Source: Sporolactobacillus laevolacticus DSM 442 (lineage in GTDB: Bacteria; Bacillota; Bacilli; Bacillales; Sporolactobacillaceae). Taken from it: a stretch of DNA of 64,000 nt. Below the pieces are notes generated by a model. That model was given only the letters and a program-made list of their open reading frames with translations. It made no database searches and had not been told where the DNA came from. The stretch lies in the NCBI RefSeq assembly GCF_000497245.1, contig NZ_AWTC01000004.1, positions 157,633-221,632 of the forward strand, written 5' to 3'. Below, piece after piece: positions 34,287 through 43,332 of the stretch (its first letter is position 1; each line of letters starts with the position of its first letter). The position numbers and the translations under genes are program-made.

Positions 34287-35483
34287 TTGAGACGATATGA
34301 GGAATTGGATGCTTTGAGAGGAATAGCCTCACTTGAGGTTGTACTTAGTCATTGCCTGCTCGTTTACCCAATCTTTTTAGCAATATTTTACCACGCTCCC
34401 TTGAAAGAAAATTGGCAAATAATATTGCTAGCAAAAACGCCTTTGCATTCTCTATTCGGAGGAAATGAGGCGGTGATTTTATTTTTTGTTCTGAGCGGGT
34501 TTGTGTTGTCGCTTCTGTACTTAAAAAAATCACCAAATTATATAGAGTACATTGTAAGAAGGATATGCAGAATCTATCTTCCATACATTTTTTCAATTGT
34601 ACTTTCTCTTTTTCTTCTTGAGTCTTTCAATTGGACGGCAAAACCGAATTTAAGTGAATGGTTCAATCAGATGTGGCACTATGTTCCGAGTGTTAAACGT
34701 GCATTTTCTTATGTAATTATGCTCGGGATTGATACACAAAATGTTAACACGGTTACATGGAGTCTTGTTCATGAAATGCGAATATCATTTGTTTTTCCTC
34801 TTATTATGTTACTTGTAAAAAAATACAACTGGAAAAAGTCTCTTGTCATTGGTTTAGCAATTTCTTTATCTGGATGGCAAATAATTGATAAGTTTTCCAA
34901 TTTAACTACTGGAAATTTGTTGTTTACTATGCAAAATATTGCATTAACATTTTATTATGTTTCATTTTTTATCATGGGAGCAATTCTTGCTAAATACAGA
35001 ACATCTTTAGCGCTTATTTACTATAAAATGAATATATTTGTTAAGTGGCTAGTTGTCATTTTTGCGGTTATTTTCTATAACCTTGAATGGATGCTTCCGA
35101 AGATAGGGTATCTAAAATATTATTCTTCATTTCTTGTTGAATCCTTGGCTAAGTCTGTTATTGATTTTTCAATTACAGTAGCTGTATGTACTTTAATTAT
35201 ATTCGCGTTAAATTCAAAGCGTCTCAGAGCAATTCTTAAAATAAAGCCATTATTATTTCTTGGAAAGATATCATATAGTTTATATCTTATTCACCCAATA
35301 GTGTTGTTGCTGTTTGTTCATTTACTATATGGTCTGATACCTTTACCATTAATATTAATTTCGATACCAATAACAGCAATTAGTATAGCCACAATAATGC
35401 ATCGTTTGATTGAAGTGCCATCCATACAACTAGGGAAACTTCTAAGCAGGAAAAAAATAAATTCCGTTGGTAATGAAATATAA
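34287..35483 (+). CDS. Acyltransferase family 3 membrane protein (OafA-like)
   Basis: 398 residues with about ten membrane segments. RRYEELDALRGIASLEVVLSHCLL is the N-terminal acyltransferase-3 signature, although the catalytic His is in a SHC rather than the usual HxxP context. FVLSGFVLSLLYLKK and a RRxxRIYLPY-like motif (VRRICRIYLPYIFS) follow. Such proteins O-acetylate sugars of surface polymers. TTG 34287 is preferred (AAGG upstream); ATG 34275 is in frame but overlaps that site. It closes the first polysaccharide locus. Confidence 0.82.
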   Translation: MRRYEELDALRGIASLEVVLSHCLLVYPIFLAIFYHAPLKENWQIILLAKTPLHSLFGGNEAVILFFVLSGFVLSLLYLKKSPNYIEYIVRRICRIYLPYIFSIVLSLFLLESFNWTAKPNLSEWFNQMWHYVPSVKRAFSYVIMLGIDTQNVNTVTWSLVHEMRISFVFPLIMLLVKKYNWKKSLVIGLAISLSGWQIIDKFSNLTTGNLLFTMQNIALTFYYVSFFIMGAILAKYRTSLALIYYKMNIFVKWLVVIFAVIFYNLEWMLPKIGYLKYYSSFLVESLAKSVIDFSITVAVCTLIIFALNSKRLRAILKIKPLLFLGKISYSLYLIHPIVLLLFVHLLYGLIPLPLILISIPITAISIATIMHRLIEVPSIQLGKLLSRKKINSVGNEI

Positions 35484-35693
35484 GGAGTAATTTTTGTTCT
35501 CTTTAGATGAGTTAATGTTTATAATTTTATCAAATACAATAGCGTTATTAATTGAGAACACAATATATGGGGTAATACCCAAACTTACTTGACTATCATG
35601 AAAGTTTTGATTCAACGGAATTTACATTGACGGGTTTAACGAGTCGCGTTAACATGGAACCATGTCATTTGGAAATTTGTAGGAGTGTAAAAT

Positions 35694-36168
35694 TTGAAGA
35701 AGATTGAAATAAGTATGATTGTCTGCTTATGTTTTATGATTGCTTTCGCATGGGATATCCCGTCGGCAAAGGGAAAGGTGAAAACGCCGGAAAGTGGTAT
35801 CTTTTCGTTATAACGAAGGGATATAATCAAAAGGTAGATGGTTTCCCATCGGACAACACGTATTTGCTTGGCTATGTTTCGGATAATCAAACCGGTCCTT
35901 ATAAACCTCTGAACCAAACCGGTTTGGTTCTTGTAGGTTTAACAGCCGAACGTACACGTATGCTTATTACGGTTTGCGGACAGCGTCAGATTCAAATGAT
36001 CTCTTGATTACGAGCTATATGACTAATCGCAACATTTCATCAACAAATCATTCAACCTTTGCACCTAGTTTTTTACTCCAAGTTAATGGTGACCAAACTC
36101 AGGTAATTAAAAATAGTGTACTCGAACAGGGGCAATTGACTAAAGATAATCAACATCAATCATACTAA
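35694..36168 (+). pseudogene. sacB: Levansucrase (GH68) pseudogene, internally deleted and frameshifted
   Basis: A TTG with AGGAGTG upstream opens a signal-peptide-like stretch (KKIEISMIVCLCFMIAFAW) that stops at 35813. In another frame, 35780-35955 reads NAGKWYLFVITKG, YLLGYVSDNQTGPYKPLNQTGLVL, and in a third frame, from about 36000, LLITSYMTNRN and STFAPSFLLQVNG, then SVLEQGQLT. These are the last quarter of GH68 levansucrases in the correct order. The catalytic domain, including the nucleophile, is missing. The gene cannot yield an active enzyme; it shows the lineage once made levan or related fructan. Confidence 0.8.
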
Positions 36169-36205
36169 AAGTAATGAAAATCTAGGAGATGGGTTTATCC
36201 CTGCT

Positions 36206-36855
36206 TGATCCGAACCCCAAAAGTTGGACATTTTTATTAAGCTACTTGCTCGGTGGTTGAAAGCCGATACTCAATCGGACTTAGACCACCGAGTTTTTTT
36301 TGATCCGAGGCGTATTGTAATACTCAATCCAGTCTCGCATAACTGTTTCCAGATCTTTTCGTGTCTTGATAATGATGGTTCCTTACCGTTTCAGCTTTCA
36401 TGATGTGAAAGAAGCTTTCCATTTGGGTATTATCCAAGCAGTTCGCTTTACGGGACATACTCTGACGGACATGATGTACTTTTAACTCTTTGCGCCAAGC
36501 AGAACTCTGATATTGAAATCCCTGATTCGTATGAATATACGTGAGATAGTGATGTTCCGGTATCTTTTCCAAAGCTTCATGAAGCGGTTTAAGCACAAAT
36601 TCAATCGTCGGATGATCACTTATATTGAATGCCAAAATCTCATCAGAGTAAAGATCCATAACCGGTGAGAGATAGATCCGTTCATGAAGGTCTGATGGCC
36701 CCAGCGAAATTCGGATACATCCGTCACGATCTTCTGATAAGGGCGATCCGTCATGAACCTACGGTTCAGATTCTTAGCTAAGTAACCAACGATCCCCTTA
36801 TTACGAAGGACAACAACACTTTCCGGTGCCTCATTGAGAATAAGTGCCAATGCAA
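36206..36855 (-). mobile_element. IS3-family (IS150-like) insertion sequence remnant
   Basis: The end near 36206-36230 reads GATCCGAACCCCAAAAGTTG, the typical IS150-group terminal repeat. The minus strand encodes orfB: RPYQKIVTDVSEFRWG, then MDLYSDEILAFNISDHPTIEFVLKPL, HTNQGFQYQSSAWRKEL, MSRKANCLDNTQMESFFH and a C-terminus SPIEYRLSTTEQVA ending at 36237. At least two frameshifts (about 36325 and 36640) break it, and the N-terminal part plus orfA and the other end are lost. QGFQYQ replaces the DDE motif DQGxxY region with N (HTNQG), another sign of decay. Confidence 0.85.
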
Positions 36856-37517
36856 AGACCAGAAATCGGTAAGCAGAGCAAGAGCCAGAGGCAGTCCGCT
36901 AGACAACCGAATAAGTTTATGAATGACCTCCTGTTCAATAGCTCCGTAAGATTCTACATAATCCACGGTTTCTTTATATGTGAATGCCGCTAGCGGAAGT
37001 TCGACAATCTTCTGTCCCAGTTCGGACAAGGTTTGCCACTCGCGAGGAAGCGGCAGTCTCGAAGCGAGAATTACAGCGACACCACTATCGGGAAGACGGG
37101 GCAAAAAATCATTAATAAATAATCGCTCAATTAGCTTCAGCTGTTCAAAATGATCAATGGTGAGAATGATACGATGATCGGCGTCTGCATGATACAACGG
37201 TTCGACTGGATTGGCATATTCCCTCGAATCCAAATAAGCAAAATGAAAAGTGGCCGAAAGATACTCAAAGAAACCTGTAGGTGTTTTTAAGCAAGCAGAA
37301 CCATCCAGTGTAACGACACATGTATGATTATTCTGGGCAATTTGTGCCATTTCTGTGAGCAGAGCACTCTTTCCTATTCCGCGGAACCGCAAACGTAAAA
37401 TAAGCGGAAAGGTGCATTTGGGTTATGGACCCATTTCTTAATGTTTTCCAATTCCTTCTTCCTACCGGCAAAGTGATGATAGTGATTCAACCGGCTACTT
37501 AATTCTTCACTTTTCAC
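36856..37517 (-). pseudogene. STAND/AAA ATPase regulator fragment, frameshifted and truncated
   Basis: From GTG 37517 (GGAGGAGG upstream) the minus strand reads KSEELSSRLNHYHHFAGRKKELENIKKWV then LFYVCGSAE and a stop. One base shift later it continues GIGKSALLTEMAQIAQNN, so the break lies in the Walker A loop. Further on are RIILTIDHFEQL (Walker B) and ILASRLPLPREW (sensor), then SGLPLALALL, typical of MalT-like STAND regulators. The C-terminal effector and DNA-binding parts are cut off at the IS3 remnant. It probably regulated a neighbouring gene, perhaps the lost levansucrase. Confidence 0.65.
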
Positions 37518-37602
37518 ACAAATCCTCCTCCCACCAAAAAAAGTTCCTAAAAAAAGTATATAAAATTAAGAATAGATTGATAAGAATACGAGACTATATT
37601 GA

Positions 37603-37661
37603 GACAATATTGATAATGAAAGAATATTGTCACATGGTATTCTATTAGTGTGAATATTGTC
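37603..37661. promoter_or_regulatory. Three copies of AATATTGTC (one inverted) upstream of 37707
   Basis: GACAATATT (37603-37611) and AATATTGTC (37623-37631) form a perfect 9-bp inverted repeat. A third copy, AATATTGTC (37653-37661), sits exactly 30 bases after the second. A weaker direct copy (GACTATATTGA) begins at 37592. This looks like a multi-site operator for the gene at 37707 or the broken regulator at 37517. Confidence 0.6.
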
Positions 37662-37706
37662 ATATCATTATATGCTTGATTTCTAGAGAGAAGAAAGGAG
37701 CGAGTA

Positions 37707-37952
37707 ATGAATACGTATCAATTCTATATCGAATACGACGGTCGTAGGACCGTATCAAGTGCTTATGAAACACCAATTGAAACAGTAATCGCCGATACGA
37801 TTGATCAGGCGGCAGGTAAATTTGCTGAAAAAAATAAATTGAAAAACGTGAAAGTTGATCATCTTGATGAGGGGGACTATCGCGTTTTTTTAGAAAAGAA
37901 GAATCTGCTTGGCAAAACTCGTGAACTTGTTTATTTCGTTCGTGAAGGCTAA
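37707..37952 (+). CDS. Small protein of unknown function, paralog of 21952-22200
   Basis: 81 residues, ATG with AAAGGAGCG upstream. It reads MNTYQFYIEYDGRRTVSSAY at the start and AAGKFAEKNKLK in the middle, matching its paralog at 21952 along the whole length. No membrane segment or signal. It has its own promoter region with a repeated operator-like motif, and is the last gene before wzz. A role in timing or level of polysaccharide synthesis is only a guess from position. Confidence 0.7.
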   Translation: MNTYQFYIEYDGRRTVSSAYETPIETVIADTIDQAAGKFAEKNKLKNVKVDHLDEGDYRVFLEKKNLLGKTRELVYFVREG

Positions 37953-38319
37953 TAACATTAAATTTTACAATTATGTAAAAACCGCATAGTTGATTAAAAA
38001 GTGCTATAATAATTTTTGCTGTTTTTGATCCTGATGCCATGGTTCAATAGATACAGTTTTTACGAAATCGATGAACATGATAATTTCTCCCATTATAACA
38101 TTAACAGAGACTTCTATACTATTTCTGAACCCTTTTTACAAAAAAATGGTTATTACAGACGTTACCACAACAATTTGCGACATGTTGCCTCGCGACGAGC
38201 ACTATTTTCCACATTTGCTAATAAACTGTTACATTGGCAAATTAAATTCTATGGTATAATTTATTAGAATTTATCGGAAATTGTTGATTAAGCAACTAAT
38301 CTACTTTGCGAGGGATATT
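37953..38319. other. Leader of the second polysaccharide locus
   Basis: AT-rich, about 370 bases. Candidate promoter elements are TATAAT at 38005-38010 (no good -35) and TTGGCA-N15-TATAAT at 38234-38260 (short spacer). Overlapping short ORFs here have no ribosome sites and are not accepted. GAGGG for wzz is at 38310-38314. Confidence 0.45.
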
Positions 38320-39093
38320 ATGGAAGAGACTATTAGCCTTAAAGAGATTTTTGCCACATTAAGGAAACATGTGCTACTAATTGTAACGATTACACTCTTA
38401 GGAGTGATGATAAGCGCCGGGGTTACGTTCTTTCTGATGACACCAAAATATGACGCTTCGACACAGATTCTTGTTAACCAGGCAAATGCGAATAGCAACA
38501 GCCTTTATCAGCAGGCAAACACAGTTCAGACGAATGTGCAGTTGGTCAATACGTACAGTGTCATCATCAATAACCCAGCCGTATTGAATCAAGTGATCAA
38601 GAAACTGAATCTGAACCTGACAACGGATGAATTGAAAAATATGCTGACCGTAAGTACAGCACAAAATTCCCAAGTATTCACCCTTACAGCAGAGACAGAC
38701 AGTCCTGCTCAATCGGTAAGAATCGTTAATGGTGTGGCGGCAGCGTTCAAATCGCAAGTGCAAAAAGTGATGAATGTCGATAATGTCAGCATTCTATCGC
38801 CGGCAAATGTTGCTTCTAGCTTAGAGCCTGTAAAACCAAAGGCTACTATAAATTTAGCAATCGCATTTGTTGTTAGTTTAATGGTGTCTGTCGGTTTAGC
38901 ATTCTTGCTCGAATATATGGACAACACAATCAAGACTGAAGAAGATATTGAAAAAATTCTCGATCTACCTGTACTTGGTTTTATATCTGAGATCAAAGAT
39001 GGCCGTGAACCGAGTAACGGAAAGTCTAGGTCGACCGCACATACCGCCGGACGGCATCAATTGAGAGGAGCTGGCCACGTTGAGACGAAATAA
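38320..39093 (+). CDS. Polysaccharide co-polymerase / chain-length regulator (Wzz, YveK/CapA type)
   Basis: 257 residues. There is an N-terminal membrane segment (VLLIVTITLLGVMISAGVTFFLM, about 18-40), a periplasm-side helical domain, and a second membrane segment (TINLAIAFVVSLMVSVGLAFLLEYMDNTIKTEEDIE, about 175-200) with the Wzz C-terminal motif. In Gram-positives this protein is the membrane activator of the BY-kinase, which here is encoded separately and overlaps by 14 bases. It sets chain length and export together with the kinase. ATG 38320 follows GAGGG. Confidence 0.9.
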   Translation: MEETISLKEIFATLRKHVLLIVTITLLGVMISAGVTFFLMTPKYDASTQILVNQANANSNSLYQQANTVQTNVQLVNTYSVIINNPAVLNQVIKKLNLNLTTDELKNMLTVSTAQNSQVFTLTAETDSPAQSVRIVNGVAAAFKSQVQKVMNVDNVSILSPANVASSLEPVKPKATINLAIAFVVSLMVSVGLAFLLEYMDNTIKTEEDIEKILDLPVLGFISEIKDGREPSNGKSRSTAHTAGRHQLRGAGHVETK

Positions 39094-39781
39094 GCAGAGC
39101 TTGTCCAAACAACGTCATTTAATTGCTTTCTATAAACCAAAATCGACAACTGCAGAACAGTTCCGAACGATCCGAAGCAACGTCGATTTCTCACAAGTCG
39201 ATACGGATTTAAAAACGATTATGTTGACTTCATCTGGTCCTGGCGAAGGAAAGTCGACATCAACTGCTAATCTCGCTGTAGTAATGGCTCAACAAGGCAA
39301 AAAAGTGTTATTGATTGATGCGGATCTCCGGAAACCGACGATGCATTACACGTTCCGTCTCTCAAATACAGAAGGTTTGACGACAATGCTACGGAAGCTG
39401 ACCACTTTTGATGAGTCGGTTAAGAAAACGGAAGTCGACAATTTGTTCGTTTTAACAAGCGGTCCGATCCCACCTAATCCGGCTGAACTTTTAAGCTCTG
39501 TCGGCATGGCAAGCTTCATTACCCATGCACTAACACTGTTTGACAATGTCATTATTGACACGCCGCCTATCCTTGCGGTTACTGATGCTCAGGTGTTGGC
39601 AAACCTCTGTGATGGAACCATCTTGGTTGTCCGAAGCGGTGTTGCTGAAAAAGAAGCAGCAGCCAAAGCGAAAGATTTGCTGATGAAAGCAAAGGCACGG
39701 ATCCTCGGAGTTATTCTTAATGGCAAGCCGATCAGTAAGGGAAATGACTATTATTACTACAATTATTATGGTAATGACTAA
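39080..39781 (+). CDS. Bacterial tyrosine kinase (BY-kinase, CapB/YwqD type)
   Basis: 233 residues. Walker A is SSGPGEGKSTSTANLAVVMAQQGKKVLLIDADLRKP (P-loop about residues 51-59, Walker A-prime IDADLRKP), Walker B is VIIDTPP (about 155). The C-terminus NDYYYYNYYGND is the tyrosine cluster that is autophosphorylated. The TTG start at 39080 overlaps the wzz end, with GAGAGGAG upstream. It cycles with the phosphatase encoded next. Confidence 0.93.
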   Translation: MRRNKQSLSKQRHLIAFYKPKSTTAEQFRTIRSNVDFSQVDTDLKTIMLTSSGPGEGKSTSTANLAVVMAQQGKKVLLIDADLRKPTMHYTFRLSNTEGLTTMLRKLTTFDESVKKTEVDNLFVLTSGPIPPNPAELLSSVGMASFITHALTLFDNVIIDTPPILAVTDAQVLANLCDGTILVVRSGVAEKEAAAKAKDLLMKAKARILGVILNGKPISKGNDYYYYNYYGND

Positions 39782-39822
39782 CACAAACGTAGTACATTCT
39801 AAGGATGGGAGGGTCTGTACCA

Positions 39823-40590
39823 TTGATTGATATCCATTGCCATATATTGCCGGGAATAGACGATGGTGCACAAGATGAAAAGGTTTCGCTGGCAATGGCT
39901 GAACAAGCGGTTGCCCAAGGGATCACTCAGATTGTGGCGACGCCTCATCATAAGAATCGTCATTGGGATAATCCCGGAACCGAAATACGAGCACAAGTTC
40001 AAGCACTTAATCAATTATTCAAACAGAATCAGATTGGGCTGCAGGTTCTTCCTGGGCAAGAACCGAGAATTTTTGGGGAAATGGCCCAAGATGGTATGGA
40101 TCAAGAACTGATGACCATTAATGATAACAAGAAATACATCCTCATTGAATTTCCTACGCATCATGTACCGAGATACGCTCAGCAACTGTTCTTTGATTTG
40201 CAAGTTAAAGGCTTGACTCCGGTAATTGTTCATCCGGAACGCAACGAGGAAATCGTCAATCATCCGAACATTCTCTACGGATTTATAACCGATGGTGCGC
40301 TGTCACAAGTCACAGCAGATAGTTTAATTGGAAAGAACGGCAGAACGACAAAGAAGCGAACGCTCCAGTTTATTGAACATAATCTTTCACAGTTTGTCGC
40401 CTCAGATGCACACAATGTCACCACACGCCCTTTCTACATGCAAGAAGCATTTCTTGAGTTGAAAAAACAATTTGGAAGAGACTTGGCTAATCAATTTAGA
40501 AAAAATGCGGAAATGTTAATTAACGGCGAACTCATTAACCGAGATGCGCCGGTTGAGATAAAAGAGAAAAAGTTCTTTGGAATCTTTTAA
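39823..40590 (+). CDS. PHP-type protein tyrosine phosphatase (CpsB/YwqE)
   Basis: 255 residues. IDIHCHILPGIDDGAQDE at the N-terminus gives the first metal ligands, ATPHHKNRHW the next, then VIVHPERN and FVASDAHN. It dephosphorylates the tyrosine cluster of the BY-kinase. TTG 39823 is chosen: GGGAGGG lies 10 bases upstream, and these proteins start at MIDIHCHILPG. The ATG at 39805 would place the ribosome site inside the gene. Confidence 0.92.
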   Translation: MIDIHCHILPGIDDGAQDEKVSLAMAEQAVAQGITQIVATPHHKNRHWDNPGTEIRAQVQALNQLFKQNQIGLQVLPGQEPRIFGEMAQDGMDQELMTINDNKKYILIEFPTHHVPRYAQQLFFDLQVKGLTPVIVHPERNEEIVNHPNILYGFITDGALSQVTADSLIGKNGRTTKKRTLQFIEHNLSQFVASDAHNVTTRPFYMQEAFLELKKQFGRDLANQFRKNAEMLINGELINRDAPVEIKEKKFFGIF

Positions 40591-40749
40591 TTCACTCAGG
40601 GGGATTTGAAATAAAAAAGTTCTATTACGTGTCATGGTACTTATTTATAATGGAACTCATAACAAAATAGTTAATATTTTTGAAAAAATTATTTTTAAGG
40701 TATTGGACAAAATTCTAAACAATATTACGAGTTTGATGGAGTGATAAAT

Positions 40750-41445
40750 ATGGCAATATCTAAATATCAAACTAACCCAGAATATTCATCGAAGATAGAA
40801 CTGGTGAATTCAACTGATTCTAATAATTCTCCCACGTACTTCTTTATTAAAAGAACTATGGATTTAATTGGAGCAATAATTGGTCTAATACTAAGTTCTC
40901 CCATTTTTTTCATTATAGCGATATTCTATTTGTTTGGTAATCAAAGAGGCCCAATGTTTTTTAAACAAAAAAGAACGGGCCTTCATGGAAAAATGTTCTA
41001 TATCTACAAGTTTCGATCAATGGTTGTTAATGCTGAAGAAAAGTTAAAAATGAATGAAAATTTATATCATAAATACATTGAAAATAATTATAAACTTGAA
41101 CCTGGTGAAGATCCAAGAATAACAAAGATAGGTCATTTTTTAAGAAAAACTAGTTTAGATGAGTTGCCACAGCTGATCAATATTATTAAGGGTGAGATGA
41201 GTTTAATAGGACCAAGGCCTATTGTAAAAGAAGAATTAGATGAATATGGGGAAAAGAAAGATATATTTTTGTCAGTAAAACCTGGACTAACAGGATACTG
41301 GCAAGCAAGTGGGAGAAGCAATGTAGGGTATCCTGAACGAGTAAATATTGAATTATATTATGTTTATCACAAATCATTTATCTTTGATATTAAAATCTTT
41401 TTTATGACTATTAAATCGGTCATTTTAGGAAATGGAGCATTTTGA
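40750..41445 (+). CDS. Polyprenyl-phosphate sugar-1-phosphate transferase (second copy)
   Basis: 231 residues, closely similar to 23526-24227 along its whole length: TMDLIGAIIGLILSSPIFFIIAIFYLFG membrane hairpin, YIYKFRSMVVNAE, DPRITKIGHFLRKTSLDELPQL, IGPRPIVKEE and PGLTGYWQASGRSN. It would start a second lipid-linked polymer or act redundantly with the first copy. ATG 40750 has TGGAG 8 bases upstream. The 150-base AT-rich gap before it holds no gene. Confidence 0.92.
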   Translation: MAISKYQTNPEYSSKIELVNSTDSNNSPTYFFIKRTMDLIGAIIGLILSSPIFFIIAIFYLFGNQRGPMFFKQKRTGLHGKMFYIYKFRSMVVNAEEKLKMNENLYHKYIENNYKLEPGEDPRITKIGHFLRKTSLDELPQLINIIKGEMSLIGPRPIVKEELDEYGEKKDIFLSVKPGLTGYWQASGRSNVGYPERVNIELYYVYHKSFIFDIKIFFMTIKSVILGNGAF

Positions 41446-41498
41446 TTTTACGTCGTCTAATTCATATATAAACAAACTACTTTAAATGAGTGATTACT

Positions 41499-42359
41499 GT
41501 GAAAATATCATTTGTTATTCCAGTTTATAATCCTGGACAATGCATAAAAAAATTAATCAGTTGCATTAAACGTTTTTCGTTAACCCATGATATCGAAATA
41601 ATTGTGATTGATTCTTCATCTAATGATGGTTCAACTGATTTTTTGGTGAAAGATGATTCTATTAATTACCTAAAAATAAAGAAGATAGAATTTAACCACG
41701 GTGGAACTAGAAATATGGGACTTAATGTCTCATCAGGTGAATTTATTTTTTTTATTACGCAGGACATCGTTATTCCTGATGTGCAAAATTTGGGAAACTT
41801 ATTAAAACCATTACTTAATAATTCAAAAGTGGGAGTTGCGTATGGTAGACAACTTCCCAAAAAGAATGCAGATTTTTTCGGTGTCTCTGCTAGAAAAATT
41901 AATTATCCTTCTGTTAGTAGAATTAAATCTATAAAAAGTGTTGATAAATTAGGAATTAAGACCATCTTTGTTTCAGATTCTTTTGCGGCATACAGAAGAT
42001 CTGCTCTCATCGAAATTGGAGGATTTCCGACTGATATAATAATGAATGAAGATCAGTATGTGGGTGCAAAATTAATTAAAAATGAATGGCTAATTGCCTA
42101 TGAAGCAGACGCTTGTGTTTATCATTCTCATAATTATACTCATAGTCAGGAATTTAAAAGGTATTTTGATATTGGTGTTTTCTTTGGCCATAATGATTGG
42201 ATACTAAAAGATTTTTCTAAGGCTGAAAAAGAAGGCGCAAAATTTGTTTTAAATCAATTAAAATATCTAATAAGAAAAAAAAAGTTTAGAATTATCCCAA
42301 ATTTGTTTGTGAGAAATTTCATGAAATATTTTGGATTGCTAGATGCAATAATAAATTAG
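41499..42359 (+). CDS. Family 2 glycosyltransferase (rhamnosyltransferase-like)
   Basis: 286 residues, GT-A fold. ISFVIPVYNPGQCIKKLISCIK opens the fold, then IIVIDSSSNDGSTDF, FNHGGTRNMGLNVSSGEFIFFITQD (the HGGTRN motif typical of RfbN/RgpB-like rhamnosyltransferases) and AAYRRSALIEIGGF. It probably uses dTDP-rhamnose made by rmlABCD in locus 1. The start is GTG 41499 (GAGTGA upstream) or GTG 41490. It is the last complete gene before the IS region, so the locus may have lost distal genes. Confidence 0.82.
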   Translation: MKISFVIPVYNPGQCIKKLISCIKRFSLTHDIEIIVIDSSSNDGSTDFLVKDDSINYLKIKKIEFNHGGTRNMGLNVSSGEFIFFITQDIVIPDVQNLGNLLKPLLNNSKVGVAYGRQLPKKNADFFGVSARKINYPSVSRIKSIKSVDKLGIKTIFVSDSFAAYRRSALIEIGGFPTDIIMNEDQYVGAKLIKNEWLIAYEADACVYHSHNYTHSQEFKRYFDIGVFFGHNDWILKDFSKAEKEGAKFVLNQLKYLIRKKKFRIIPNLFVRNFMKYFGLLDAIIN

Positions 42360-42388
42360 CCACCCGGACATCCGGCGGTACCACTAGG

Positions 42389-42420
42389 TTTGTTCCTGCC
42401 GCCTAGGCGGCAGGAACAAA
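42389..42420. repeat. Perfect 32-bp palindrome
   Basis: The left half TTTGTTCCTGCCGCCT (42389-42404) and right half AGGCGGCAGGAACAAA (42405-42420) are exact reverse complements with no loop. It lies 30 bases after a glycosyltransferase stop and 8 bases before the IS30 transposase stop on the other strand. No T-tract follows on either strand. Confidence 0.8.
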
Positions 42421-42427
42421 AAGCAAC

Positions 42428-43322
42428 TCAGCTCACTAGTTTCTGTAATTCCCTTTTGAATGCTTCAGCAGGTGTCCGGTAGTTCAGAATCTTCCTTGGG
42501 AGATGGTCAATAGCTCGAATCATTTGGCAGATGAACGTCCGAGAATAATTTTCGATCGGCCGACCCTTCGGAATGAACCTACGGATCATCCAATTGTGAC
42601 GTTCATTCGTCGGCCGTTCCCAGGCGGCCGTACGGATGTGTGTAGTAGACGTGCGTGGCCTGATCCTTCAGGCTGTTCGTCAAGCTTGAGAACTCGCTGC
42701 CATTGTCGGCCGTGATCGTCCGAAAGACGCGACCGAACAATGGACCAAATCGATCGATTAACCGCTTGATGGCATAGTCTACTGAATCCGGATCTTTGCC
42801 GTCAATCTTTTGGGAGATCGTGTCACGGGTCTTGCGTTCCACCAGTGTCAGGAGCACATCGTCTCCACCGGATTTTTTACCGACCACGGTATCGATCTCC
42901 CAGTGCCCAAACTGCTCTCGCTTCTGAACTTCCGCAGGCCGGTCGTCGATACTGTCCCCCAGATGCTTGATGTTGGGTCGATGCCCGGATTTTTTGGAAC
43001 GGTAACGGAGTTTGTTGGGCAGATCCAGGTTCTTTGCTTTCAGGAATCCGCGATCGATATAGCGGTATAACGTCCGCGTGCATACCCTGACCTTGTTTTT
43101 CCACTTCGGATCCCGATTGGCGGCACCACAGACCGCATCAGGAGACCATTTGTCTGGGGACAGGATCTTATTCTTCTTATTCTCGGCATAGGCGATGAAA
43201 TCTGCATCGTGTTCAACTGATCCGGACGTTTTATTGGAGAATTTTGAAAACGCTATAATAGGATTTCTGCTCGGTATTGAATCGGGGGAGGTCCTTTTCC
43301 TATCCAACTTCCACCGGATCAA
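42428..43322 (-). pseudogene. IS30-family transposase, frameshifted and N-terminally truncated
   Basis: The minus strand encodes the DDE core: FGHWEIDTVVGKKSGG, RTITADNGSEFSS and, after a frameshift near 42625, ERHNWMIRRFIPKGRPIENY and HLPRKILNYRTPAEAFKREL, ending at 42428. An extra G in the run coding THPYAAWERPTNE shifts the frame. The usual N-terminal helix-turn-helix is replaced by unrelated sequence before about VEHDADFIAYAENK, so the 5' end is lost. The element can no longer move by itself. Confidence 0.85.
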
Positions 43323-43332
43323 TGTACAAAAA

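Noticed and set aside
38016-38267. 83-codon ORF upstream of wzz
   Set aside because: No ribosome site, lies in the promoter region and resembles nothing known.
42389-42420. Terminator for the second polysaccharide locus
   Set aside because: The palindrome is strong but neither strand has a T-tract after it.
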